Source: Lineus longissimus
Taxonomy: Eukaryota > Nemertea > Pilidiophora > Heteronemertea > Lineidae
Direction of reading: 5' to 3'
NCBI RefSeq assembly: GCF_910592395.1
Contig: NC_088316.1
Coordinates: 4,028,001 to 4,092,000, forward strand
Length of the DNA stretch: 64,000 bases
Shown here: one piece after another, positions 24,993 to 36,213 of the stretch
Layout of the letters: the number at the start of each line of letters is the position of its first letter
Numbering within the stretch: the first letter of the stretch is position 1
The notes under the pieces: generated by a model
Seen by the model: the letters and a program-made list of their open reading frames with translations, nothing else
The model's database searches: none
What the model was told of the DNA's origin: nothing
Translations under genes and position numbers: made by a program

Positions 24993-25266
24993 ATATATAT
25001 ATATCTGCAGCAAGAATCAAAGTCAAGATTACCCACCTACCTACAGCACAAGGTCTCACACCATTCCAACCCCAAGACCTACTGCCCAACATACCTACCC
25101 TGCAGCCTATAGGATTACCAAACCTCAAACCCACTACCATCTGGCACCAGTGGTTTTCAATATATACCCCGCCTCTCAACAACACCACCACTATGACATA
25201 AACCGGGGTCACCAAGATTATGACCCACTACCTCAGCCTGAGCACTACACCACTCAAACAAACTAA
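24993..25266 (+). other. Possible Tyr/Pro/Gln/His-rich terminal exon
   Basis: An 80-odd-codon frame follows ATATCTGCAG (a possible acceptor ending at about 25010) and ends in TAA at about 25264. It reads QSQDYPPTYSTRSHTIPTP near the start and HQDYDPLPQPEHYTTQTN at the end, like the low-complexity tail of a membrane or adhesion protein. Against it: the strand is C-rich and G-poor, which removes stops by itself, and a second frame is open for most of the same length. No partner exon was found. Confidence 0.2.
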
Positions 25267-25892
25267 AAATCGGGAATAAGGAACCAACTTCAGGCTGGTA
25301 TCAGGAGAGTGCTTCCATCTCGACTAGGTCCAATGTAACATTAGTTTACCTCATATCAAAAAGATGGCTCTTGTAGAGTTATTGGAAATGCCTAGTTTGT
25401 TATAATCGATCTGCCAAGTTGTGGTTTGATAGTCCTCAAATCACAGAGATCTCAATTTTTTAAAAATGAGCACAGGTTCAAGATGAGAAAGAGATACTTA
25501 TATTTTCGTTTTTTTATACCTTATTGCTTATCCATAATTGCGAGCAGTGACTGTGTGACTTTATGAAATAGTGTATAAAGAAAGATTTTGATAGAGTGAC
25601 CCCTCACACCAAAACAGGTAGTGAAGTCACCAGGCCTAGTATTGAGTGACCACTGACAATATTAATTGAGTCAGTTTTGATCCACTTTCAGATTATGACA
25701 ATATAAGCCTCATAAAGACCATATCTAAGTATTTTATTATTAATCAGTTCAGCAAAAACACAATTCAAAATACACTTCAACCCTTCGAACCCTGCTTACG
25801 GCCTGTAACTTGATATTTCGACATAGATGTTTTTATTTGATTTCGCAAATACCTGAAACTACCCCCAGGGGCTCAGGATTCAAGGTGTTACG
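25267..25892. other. Intronic sequence, nothing seen
   Basis: AT-rich sequence without features I can support. Confidence 0.4.
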
Positions 25893-26240
25893 GCAAGGTC
25901 TCCAGTATTTAAAGAAAGTGTCAAATGTGTTTTCCGAACAGTGTTGGTAAAACAAACTTGTTTGTCTCCAAAATGTGTCGGTAAAAACTTGTTGTTCTTC
26001 GGATTATATTACATAAATATTGCTCGCCATGGACGGTAACATGCCGAATGACGCCTCGCCGGGCATCGCGCCTCTCAAGGCTTTGCAAGGTCTCCAGTAA
26101 GAAAGTGTCAAATGTATTTTCCAAACAGTGTTGGTAAAACAAACTTCTTTGTCTCCAGAATGTGTCGGTAAAAACTTGTTGTTCCTCGGATTATATTATA
26201 TAAATATTGCCCGCCATGATGCAATGTCTCTCGAGGCTTT
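25893..26240. repeat. Direct tandem duplication of about 190 bp
   Basis: GCAAGGTCTCCAGTA begins a segment at 25893 that repeats from about 26085 at roughly 90% identity through AAACTTGTTGTTC and ATAAATATTGC. A third partial copy of its end (AAATATTGCCTGCCACGG, then GGTAACATGCTGAATG) is at about 26545-26605. No shared long reading frame. Confidence 0.85.
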
Positions 26241-26770
26241 TTTCGTACCAAAAGTCATTGTTTATATTAAGAATAGGCCTACACTTATTTGGGTAATAGA
26301 AACACCAGGTGCGGCGGGCACACGAGTTTCACCATCATCCAGGAGGGGGCGCGTTAGTTTATATCAGCTATTCATGTAGAGATGCCAACGTCGGAGAAAA
26401 CACTGGTCGCGGCACATATCAACTTATATGCGATCAAAACTCGACAGAAAAGCTCGTAATGTCAGTGTGTATTTGGCAGTATCGTATAATTGTCAATTTT
26501 GCCACGAGAAACGACACACTCTTGGCATATTATATACTAAAAAAAGTAAATATTGCCTGCCACGGAGGGTAACATGCTGAATGTCGTCATGCCGGGAGAC
26601 ATGGCAAAATGTCGACCGGCTGGAGCGGGCAACATTACGAATACCACACGGTCACTTGACGTGTATCAGCCAATCATATTCAGCCAGATCAACATTTTCA
26701 TTGAAAGAAGCATTCTGGTCAAAAATGGAAAAAACTTTTGACTAGATCAGTATGTATCTATAATCCTGTG

Positions 26771-27000
26771 CTTTCAATATTTAGCTTTTGTGTATTAAGT
26801 TGTTTTCAATGTTTAGCTTTTGTGTATTAAGTTGCTTTCAGTGTTTAGCTTTTGTGTATTATGTTGCTTTCAGTGTTTAGCTTTTGTGTATTAAGTTGCT
26901 TTCAGTGTTTAGCTTTTGTGTATTAAGTTGCTTTCAGTGTTTAGCTTTTGTGTATTAAGTTGCTTTCAATGTTTAGCTTTTGTGTATTAAGTTGCCTTCA
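26771..27000. repeat. 32-bp minisatellite, seven copies
   Basis: TAGCTTTTGTGTATTAAG occurs at 26782, 26814, 26846, 26878, 26910, 26942 and 26974, exactly 32 bp apart. The linker is TTGCTTTCAGTGTT with few changes. Confidence 0.97.
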
Positions 27001-28600
27001 TTTTATGTTTTATTTCGCTTCTTTGTATCCGACACTTCTTTACCTTCAGCAATTTTCCATCAACTTCCTGGTTTCCTGGTGGCAGAACCAAACCTATCGG
27101 TCATGATTTAAGTTTAGAACAGCTTGTAAGTGTACGTAGTTTTGTAGTTTGGGCACTTTGGAAGTGTATGTGGTTTTATTGCTGTATAATGCTTATTAGT
27201 GTGGGTTGAAAACTTTCAGTTGAATTTATTTCAAAACACCTTATAGGCCAAACCAATTTGATAACCGTGAAGAGCGAGCGAGTAGGCAAACTTTTCTTCA
27301 TCGGAGGAAGTGAAAAAATAAAATGAAAAGCTCACAAGACTAGCTTGTACAACATATTGAAACAAACCCATGTTATCGCATGTGTGTTTAGTTGACATAG
27401 CAAACGTTTACTATTATCACCTGATTATGGTGTCTAGGTAACACCACTGTTGATTTGTTTCATAATTTTAATTCTTAATGAATTTTAAACAACAAGTTTG
27501 TTACATTACCTCCCAGGCACCAAGCATTTCCACATCAATCAAAAGATTGTTTTTCCTGTTTAGCCAGATTTACTGTGGAACTGCTTGGTGTTGCATCGAC
27601 ATTTTATAACTGTTCTTGCTATTAAACATTGTCTGTAATTTAGTCTACATTTTCTTCTCTTCTTTTAATCGTGGCTAAAGTTTGTATGTGTAGCAGCAAA
27701 TTGTACAGCCATAGGGCTGATAATGTCCTCATATGGGGACCTTAGCTCTGGCTGTATATGTAAAATATGTTTTGTTGAGAATAAAATATAACTAAACTGT
27801 ACCACTGATAAATTATAGCATGCGGTTTGAAAATGACAGATGAAACTCAAGCAAGTGTTATTTTTTATAGTCATGTTATCAATTTTTAATAGTCCCAATA
27901 TGTGACTTTTGGTGCATGATCACTAACCCTTATTGCAAAGGGGAAGATACTTCAGAAACTGAGTGTGACCCAACTATATTTAGACGCAAGAGGTGATAAA
28001 ACAAGATGTTATTGTCTCCCAAGATGTGTCGTTTTCAAGAAACATTAACCAATATAGCCCTTTTACAAATTAATTTAACCTTGGAGCCTGAGGTTGACAG
28101 ACATAACCTTCCACCTATGAGTAAGCTTTTTTCCTACCCAATACCACCTTATAATACTCATGGGTCCAACTTCAAGGTGATGAACCTCATATACAAGCCA
28201 GATAAAAGGCAATTTCTAAAGGGGCTTTAAGAAGTTGAACCAAAACACGAAGCGACTCGTCGCAAGTAGTAGTCTCATGCCTGTAGAGGTCAGTTAAAGG
28301 CCTAAGCCAATAGGTATATACAGTGTCGTAATGCTGAAACCTGGCAGTTATAGTATTTGTGGATTAGTCTTTACAAATTTCAAATTTTGAACCAATGGCA
28401 TCGGCTGTTAAGTTTGATTTAGGCCAGAGGGTGATTTTTGTCGTGAAAATGCAAACTACCCTCGTGAAATGGGCCTTTTGTACAGATGCCCTTCAGTTGG
28501 CTAGATAGCGTCAACTTAGTATTTAATCTTAATCCATTTCATATCACTCTTATGGCCTTGGCCTTTGACTTGTGACCCCTGTCATGTTCATGCTGACCTT
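27001..28600. other. Distal part of the 26-kb intron
   Basis: No coding or repeat feature recognised before the acceptor at 28624. Confidence 0.45.
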
Positions 28601-28624
28601 AAACTTTCACCTTTCTACTTTCAG

Positions 28625-29189
28625 GTCACAGACAGTGAAACTTGAAGAAATCTTCTACTCGGACCGAGAAACTGGCCCACGGGAGCGCATGTGCGTCTTG
28701 GTCGAATGCAACCCATTCAAAGATGCTGCTCGACAACAATTCATCCACCGCGTCATCAACACGTGGATGGAATCGCTAACGGAACTAACACGCGGCGGCA
28801 GTCTCAATCATGGTTTCGAATTCGACATGGCCGACGAACATAGTATAAGATTGTCTGAATTCTCGTTTATTTTTTACGCCGAGTTACGCAAAGTTACGAC
28901 GTCGCTCGCACAGGCAGTGTTTTCCGACTTGTGTTCAAGCGATACATCCGCGCTGCGTGAGGATCCACGCTATGTCCACTATGTCGCACACTGCCTCGAA
29001 CAACAGGACGTTCTCATCATGATTAATGACCACACCGACGTGACACCAGCTGCCATTACGCGTTACGTCGAACAATTATTGAAGACCCCGACCTATTCTA
29101 GCTGTTATATTTTATTCATCACAAAGTCAGAGTGCTGCAGTCAGATGAGGAAGAACTTCGACAGTGTTTTGTCACTGCAGGCCTCCTGA
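28625..29189 (+). CDS. C-terminal exon of the pentapeptide-repeat gene, unrecognised domain
   Basis: A pyrimidine-rich acceptor (CTTTCTACTTTCAG, ending at 28624) opens a 187-codon exon that runs to TGA at 29187. GC content and CpG frequency rise sharply relative to the surrounding intron. The protein is cysteine-containing and globular: a segment around VLVECNPF, a helical middle part, then a hydrophobic strand followed by acidic residues (DVLIMINDHTD) and a second strand, YILFITKSE, before the end. That strand-Asp/strand pattern recalls the Walker B and sensor region of STAND/NACHT NTPases or a TIR-like fold, but no P-loop is visible in the part I can see, so this is only a suggestion. The exon is far from the previous one (26.3 kb); in-phase exons could lie between them, though I found none. 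Confidence 0.75.
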
Positions 29190-29585
29190 CTTAGTGTCGG
29201 GCGAAACCCTGGTATTATGCGGCCTACAGTCACAAGGGAATTTCTGGTTTGATGTCATTATCACCAAGCCTGATTTGTTCTATTTTCAGCAACATACTGT
29301 ATGCACTTGAGATAAAAGACCAAGAGAAAGCAGCATTTTTACCATCAATTACTGCCACCTTTTGTACTGTGTCAATACTTGCCCTCTTTTGCTGAAAAGA
29401 CTGAATACACTTATATACGGTATATTCTTGAAGGAAAGCATTTACATATATCCCAGGGTTGCCCAAAATAAGGGGGTGTATACTATTTTATAATTGACCT
29501 ACATACATGTACATGTAAGGTATTGGAGGGTAAATTATAGTTTTATTTCTTCGGACTGGAAACTTGTATTGAATGTTTCCTCAAT

Positions 29586-30323
29586 TAGGGCCGTTTAGAC
29601 GACAGAAAAAAGGCCCAATGAGATCCGATCGAATCCGAATGCGGTCTAAATTTCCCTGGTGTAAACGCAAACCGATCAGGTCTCATTTGGTCCCATCGGG
29701 TCTTCAAGTGGTCCACCTCTTTTGCTGGTTCCATCGGGGCTAATCCGGATGTATCCAGATCAAATTTGGTCGTCTCAACGCGATCGGGCCTAATGCGGTC
29801 TCATCTGGACTAATATTTTTACCTACACGCATGCGTATTGGATTTGGTACTTCGGCAATACTTCCTTTCATTATAAACACGTGTATTTTCGCGGGAATTA
29901 ACGTCGTTTGGATTGTCAATTTTATAGTATTTCTCTTGGCTTATTTTCATTATTCCAATATGGTGAAGGATAAGTTCACGGACACGGTTGTTTTCGATCT
30001 CATACATATTTGGAGCGATCAATCCATTCATCGGAAGCTAGACAGCAGCTACCATAAGAACGAGCTTGCCTAGTACCATTATAACCCGCATTGTGGCGCT
30101 AAATCGGTGACACCACCGCGACATCCTGCGGATTATTGGTGGAACCAAAAGAAATTAGTCCACATCAGTCCTCATTGCTGTTGAGCGTCTAAACGGGTAC
30201 ATTAAAATGAGACCACATCCGGTCTGGAATGGGGTTCGATCGGATCGGTTCGGAATGGGGTCTTATGCAGTCTTTTTGGAAAGCGTCTAATATAAAAGAT
30301 TATCACTGTCTAAACATACCCTA
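29586..30323. mobile_element. 738-bp TIR element with internal degenerate repeats
   Basis: The left end TAGGGCCGTTTAGACGAC matches the reverse complement of the right end (CACTGTCTAAACATACCCTA) at about 15 of 18 bases, and TA occurs at both outer edges. The interior repeats GGTCTCATTTGG and AATGCGGTCT motifs in both orientations. Two overlapping open frames lie inside: a hydrophobic one on plus (about 29831-30073) and one on minus (about 29819-30031). Neither resembles a transposase I know. Probably a non-autonomous element; superfamily not determined. Confidence 0.55.
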
Positions 30324-32470
30324 GTTCCACCGATCCAAGACCGTATTTTGCACATGTTGCCATTCAAAATTTCAAATCTAGATTGACAGTGGGTAAGCAA
30401 CACCAAGTTGTCCGATGTTCATGACCTCATGTGACGGCTTGCCCTGCCTTGTCGATTTACTTGGTAACTTATAAAATGGTCTTAGTTTGGCGAAACAAGA
30501 GTATCTACTCAACTAGTCTAGAGTTGGCACTAAGTCATGTTGGATAAGATGACGGCCTAGCAAGGCCCTGCGTAGTCAGATTTTCTACAATAACTTTCTT
30601 AACGATAATGAGCATTTTAGGAAATTTCATTCACCAGCTAAGTCGGTGCCATATCAAAAATGTCATCTAGTCATAGCAATTTTTTATATGTTAAGACTGA
30701 CACAATTGAATGGTATTGCAGTCTATCTTCTTTTTGTTCGTATCACTTTGACTTCTAGTTCATTCCTATCATGGCCATAAGAATGTTTTTCTTGGACCTA
30801 TATGTAGTTAGGATAATATTTACTGTGGTTAGATTGCCTTGCATCTTTTACTCTTGAGAGTGTCGTAGTGCAATTAATTTTGGTGCTAATTAACACTTTC
30901 GTGGCCCAACCATGTACCTATTTGGACAAAAATCCTGTCTTCCAGGCAGTTGGACCTCAAGGTTGGTTGGATCTGCTCTAACGGGTTTAACGAAATGAAC
31001 AACACAGATGCAATCTTCAGAGAAACCAAGGAACTTGTGCTGCAAAGGGGTCATTTATAGTGTGGGGTTGTAGCTTTGTTTTCTCTACCGATTCGAATGG
31101 TCTTGGGGACCTTTGGCAAAAAATCTTGTCCGGCTATCTCTGCTTGAATATTTTCTCTGGGGGTCTGAAGAGGGGTTGTTGGTTCGGTTGTGAAAGTGTT
31201 AGGCAATATGTTAAACTGTAACTTAACCTGCGAAATCGTTCATTTGATCTTGAATTGTACCGATAAAAAAGTTATTTTCTACACGATCTTATTTATTCGT
31301 CAACTTCTGCATACATGTATTCAATTTTTTCGTATTTGATTGAACAAACAGGTGATTTAGTTGCAAAAGAGCAGGTCTCAGAATCAGGCAACTGTTTCAT
31401 TGGATGTGTATCATTGTTGTTTATCTTTTTCAGAGGGGAGACATGATACTTTCATGTCATTAAAAGTGGTCAGAGGGGAGACATAACTCTTTCGCGCCAT
31501 TAAAAGTGATACTTTGTAATCATAATCATGAATGTTAGGGTAGTTTCCTCAGAGAACTGATAATATGGATAGGAGTAGGAACAAAAAATGAAAATTTTCA
31601 TATCGAGTGATTTCATTGTGAAAAAGTCATATCAACATTTAGTTGAGAAGATTGTGACAAAAAACCTAGTTTTATCCTTGAGCAATGAACTTATCATATC
31701 ATCATTTGAAAATTGTGCCATTTCCGCGATATGTATTTACTTAATTATAGAATTGCATAGTCTTTACTTTTATGGAGACTTATCATAAAGGTTGTATGTT
31801 GCCTATCAAATAAATATCATTTGATTGTAGTAAATGTTCCTTTGTCATTTTAATCAATCGAGGACAGGCTGATAGGGATTTTGCAATTCATATAGGGACA
31901 AGTAGGGGAACTTATAATCAGCCTATCAAAAATGTCTCAGTTTTTTGCTGAGAACCTTTATTGAGGATATTTGTGGTGACTTAAAGAGACAATATAGGCA
32001 GCAGATAGGCAGGCAAGATAAAGTTACACAAAGCCGCCAATAGGGGTCTCTCACATCTCACAGTAAGTCGAAATGATTCATGCTTGTACAAGGGATATAT
32101 TTAGTGCTAAGTCTGACATGACTAAGGGCCCTTACTGTGTATACTAGTCACTTGAAGATAGCCAAATTAGTTCCCATTTAAGAAGTGATCTGGCTTCAGC
32201 ATCAAGGCCGTTTGGGGCCTGGCTGCATTGCTGTTGGCATTGAAGGAAAACAAGTTGAAAGAGGGTGGTTTGAAGGTTGTCCATTGCAATCTTGGCAGTC
32301 AAGTCAAGCAACACCATGATATAATCGAGGAGACAAACTGAATTTTTTTGACAAGCCAAAAATGATATTCCATTCATTTAATCAAGTATAGATTAATCCG
32401 TACTTGATTTAGTTTTGTTACCTATTTTCTCAAAATTGTCAAAAAATGCTATACAATGTATCTTGTTTGC
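30324..32470. other. Intergenic AT-rich sequence
   Basis: Only feature: two 40-bp direct repeats at 31430 and 31470 (TCAGAGGGGAGACAT...CATTAAAAGTG). No gene seen. Confidence 0.5.
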
Positions 32471-32472
32471 AG

Positions 32473-32553
32473 GGAAACTCTTCATGTGGATAACTTCATA
32501 TGCTCCAAATGTGACTTCCTCCTGGTGTGCATGATGGGTCCTCACATAAAATG
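32473..32553 (+). CDS. Candidate 81-bp exon with LIM-like half finger
   Basis: An acceptor (CTTGTTTGCAG, ending at 32472) and a donor (AATG|GTAATG) bracket 81 bp that is open in only one of three frames. The peptide ETLHVDNFICSKCDFLLV fits the middle of a LIM domain, H-x2-C-F-x-C-x2-C, except that the zinc-binding Cys is Asn here. The exon is phase-symmetric. No neighbouring exon was found on the same strand, and the changed ligand argues for a decayed exon or a coincidence. Confidence 0.2.
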
Positions 32554-32589
32554 GTAATGCCTCAACTGAATAAAACTAGGACCTGATCA

Positions 32590-32680
32590 GGATCTCCGAG
32601 GAGAACCCTTATTGCCAGTACTGGTAAAATACTGCTGGCTATCACGCAATAGGCCCAGGTTTGATCCCGGGAGAACTTTC
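32590..32680 (+). mobile_element. tRNA-like SINE head fragment
   Basis: ACTGGTAAAATACTG then CCCAGGTTTGATCCCGGG gives A-box- and B-box-like blocks; the second resembles a T arm and loop. No acceptor stem can be paired. It sits directly next to the MITE at 32695. Confidence 0.45.
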
Positions 32681-32694
32681 AAGAAAAGAAAATA

Positions 32695-32849
32695 CAGTAG
32701 AACCTCTCTATTGAGGACACCTTCAGGACTAGCAAGTGCTGTCCTTAATAGAGAGGTGTCCTGATTAGATCAAATTGAATGGAACTACCAATTTGGGACC
32801 AAAACTAGTGTCCTTAATAGAGAGGTGTCCGCTAAGGGAGGTTCCACTG
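32695..32849. mobile_element. 155-bp MITE with TA target duplication
   Basis: Begins CAGTAGAACCTCTC and ends GGGAGGTTCCACTG, with TA on both outer sides (32693-32694, 32850-32851). Internal TTAATAGAGAGGTGTCC is repeated in both orientations. Termini and TA duplication are those of pogo/Tigger-like Tc1/mariner MITEs. A lone terminus of the same family is at about 35530 (GAGAGGTTCCACTG). Confidence 0.85.
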
Positions 32850-32974
32850 TACCTGGCTCTTTACAGTCCTTTGAATTAGACTTTTTTTTTTAAACGAGGT
32901 TCCTTGTATCTGGTGGTGTCTATGCCGGGAAAAGCAAAAGACCCCTCAGGTGAGAAACATTGGTAGCTTGCGTT

Positions 32975-33130
32975 GACTCTACCTTTTGCCAAAGACGGAA
33001 TCACTAGGCCAATAAATCCGATTGGTGCCTTACTTAGTGGCATGCAAAAACTCATGCCTTGAAGGAGGAATACTCTGTGGTGAACACCTCAAAGTGCAGC
33101 TCCAACACTGAAGAAGAAGAAGAAGAAGGT
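32975..33130 (+). repeat. Dispersed repeat ending in (GAA)n, copy 1
   Basis: CTACCTTTTGCCAAAGACGG, CAATAAATCCGATTGGTGCC and AAGTGCAGCTCCAACACTGA precede an (AGA)n tail. Diverged copies start at about 40985 and 41427. The A-rich tail suggests a LINE- or SINE-like 3' end. Confidence 0.6.
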
Positions 33131-35736
33131 CAGGGTCTGAATGAGTTTTGAAGCTATTAAATTTCAAAAGTGAACAATGATTTTTATAATCCTAGTATAT
33201 GACAAAAGGAAAGGCAAGTCATGAAGTAGAGGAGTCTGTATGGTGTATCAAGTCTCATATATGGGATCTCGTCTAAAAGGTATAATATAAAGAGATCGCT
33301 TTCCTCCCACTTTTTTATTCTGTTATTCATGCTGTAAACATGTTTTTACATGATAAGTTCATTCTAGAATATATAACACAGAAAAAGCCAAAGGCTTGAA
33401 ACACTGTAAAATTAATATCCACCTGAAATATCACACAACAAAACATAACAATAAATAACATATACCACACCTCAAAACAAGTGAATAATGTAATATATAA
33501 GCATATGATAATGTACTCTGCTGGCTGTGAGCCACCCTTAGGTCCAACTTGGGAATCCCTCGCCCCAATGCCGGTCAGGTTACAAAATTTCACTCTGTCC
33601 ATCATCTTGGTCCTCAATGTATTGACATTGCTAAGCTAAGCCATGTCTAATATGGGCGGAGGTAATTGAGGCGATACCTCTGAAAGTTCAGTATGTCTGT
33701 CCATATGTTACTGTATGCATTACCGCTCCCGTAGTTCCGCTACTGAACTCCTGCTGCAAATATTTTGTGTGATAAAGGCCATCCTGAGATTCAGGGGTTT
33801 TTTTCACTCCTTCGTCATTGCAAAACATTGACCCCTGATTTCCTCAGGTTGGGCTCAAGAGCTAACAAAGAGGCGACGTTTGTCATTTCCATACGTTTCG
33901 GACCGGATTTATATAGTTTTATGTTCTACATTTCTGTATTCCTATAACGTTCCCTGGACCAGACACACTGCCATGGAAGTTACCTGAAGGGATGGTATCT
34001 ATGGTACTAGTCTGTGTCCGCCTTAACTCCATCCTCAGATGCAACAGACGCTAATTGTAAAAAATCAGTGCAATCCATCAAATGATTTTTAGCAAGAAAA
34101 GGCCAATTTTGGGTGATTTCAGTGTTTTTTGCAAGAACTTGCATGGCTTATATTGGTATGGTACAGCATCATTTTTAAATCAATGCCCCATCAGGAATGT
34201 GTCGGCACCTATAGTAATCGAAGATACTAGCCTGGCGTTTCTGACGGTATAGTAGCGAGATGACCAGTGATACATGGCCTTCAATATATTGACATTGCTC
34301 AGCTTCCAGACAACGCGCGTCAATGGGTGGAGGTTACGGCAATACTCTGAAAGTTCACAATGATGATATTGGTGTCAACGCCACAAGAAAGCTTTACCCT
34401 TTCAAGCCTAGCCAGGGATTAGCAAGCAGTATATATCGTCATCGCGTCGAAAGGTCAAGCCATTTACCTGGACCCTTTGGGAAGTCTAAGGTGTCACAAA
34501 GATGATATTGTGTAACGGCTTAATGATTACGTCGCCGACTGATTCAGGCTTTGTTGCGACAGAAACCGTGGGTTGAGCCATTGGATCTTTCGAATACAGT
34601 CGCCATTTCCAAATGGCTTTTCTGAAGACGCCTTGGTGGAAGATGTGAACCCTAGATTGCCGTATCCTCTTGAGCTAACCTAGATGGACTATAGTGGGAT
34701 TAGCGAGCTAGAAGTTTCGTCATTATTGGTCACTTCAAAGACGATGTTGCAAACTAAAAGTGTTGTCAACAAAGTAAGCAATCCTTGGCGTTTTTTTACG
34801 TCGTTTGGTTAATGAGACATCTTGGTAAAAATTCTAAAAATAGCAAAGTACAATTTTTAGGTCTAAGACCACAAGAGACTGGTCTTGCGTAATCCTTGGT
34901 CAGTTATTAAGGCCTAATTTTTATGACGTTGTCTTGTGGGCTAAGCTGTTTTGTGACGTTTGCTGGTGTTTGTCTGCTGTCTTCGTCTTGACGTTTCGGA
35001 GGCCATCCAAATTATATCGATGAACAAGAATCATTTGTACTTTCACGAACTGCGGATAGAACGTCATCCAGATGCCTGACATAGCCTCGAACCCCTGCCA
35101 TGCCTATGATCACGATAATGCAATGCCACGTACGTATTTGAGGCCGACCACAATGAATCTTGGCCGTGGCGATCTAACGTCGTTATATCGGCGGCACGAG
35201 TGGTTTTTCAATTTTCTCCGCCTCTCGGCGATATTTTTTATTATATGTGACGTAGGAGTGATAAATACCTGAATTTCAGGATGACCACAATGACGTGAGA
35301 TGTGGTAGACGACGTTCACAATTTTGAAGTTATGGGGAAAAAACAAAATCGCATCAGCCCACCGCAGAAGATGACTGTGGACTTTGCCGTTCCAGTCCTC
35401 ATCATAAAGCGTTAATTGCCTGTAGCCCTTTTCTAGGTGGGGAACATTTCTACACTTTAGCCTTTGTCCATAACTGAACTATGAAAATGTAGACCCACTT
35501 GACTAAAACAAAAAAGTGTTTAATTCTGCAATGGAGAGGTTCCACTGTTTATCAACAAAAACATGCATAAAAATGCACTATGCTTCATCATGTTTATTAT
35601 GTACTACAAGATGTAAATCATACTATGATATAACACACAAAAGCGAGTCTTACGTATTTCATTGTACTTATTAGTGCATAGCGTGGTAACCGCAAAAGTA
35701 GCTTGTCGACATCCTTTTGACTTCTTATTTATATGA
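33131..35736. other. Intergenic sequence, old internal duplication
   Basis: Segments near 33611-33690 and 34278-34360 share TATTGACATTGCT, GGGTGGAGGT/GGGCGGAGGT and CTCTGAAAGTTCA, so they are diverged copies of each other. No supported gene. Confidence 0.4.
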
Positions 35737-36106
35737 CTACATTAGGTCAAAAATACCACACCTATGTAGCTCATATTCACTGCGCAGCGTCAAACCGGAA
35801 AAGGGAAATGTATCAATGTCCATCATCATTCTCAAGAAAGCTTGTGTTATTGTGTCATTGTCGTTCAAATATAGAAGTAACAGAATATATCCTAAACCAT
35901 TTTCTTTGACTTGCATCGTCGCTGCACTTCGGTCATAACACTCCTTTGTCAATGGTGTCGTCGTATCGGCCGAGACGTAATCAGAAAACAAAGCTCGTGT
36001 TATGTCAAGCCATTCTGTCTTGTGTTTAAGAAAAATGTGCTTTATAGTGCGTAACGGCAAAGAATAACTCCGTACATGGAGATCGACTACCTTCTTATTT
36101 TTGCTT
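35737..36106 (-). pseudogene. 3' part of an ORF split by a Helentron-like insertion
   Basis: On the minus strand, a frame open from the element edge (at about 36106) encodes about 120 residues ending in TAG near 35737. It has mixed, protein-like composition with a hydrophobic stretch GLGYILLLLYL and no low complexity. The apparent longer frame that includes poly-Asp is just the TCG tract read through. Its 5' part lies on the other side of the element at 37263-37450. No family recognised. The interrupting element is ~99% identical to a second copy in the window, so the break is recent. Confidence 0.4.
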
Positions 36107-36160
36107 TTTAGCTCACCTCTTAGCAGAGGTGAGCTTATCCCATACCGTGGCGTCCGTCGT

Positions 36161-36213
<53 letters not shown>

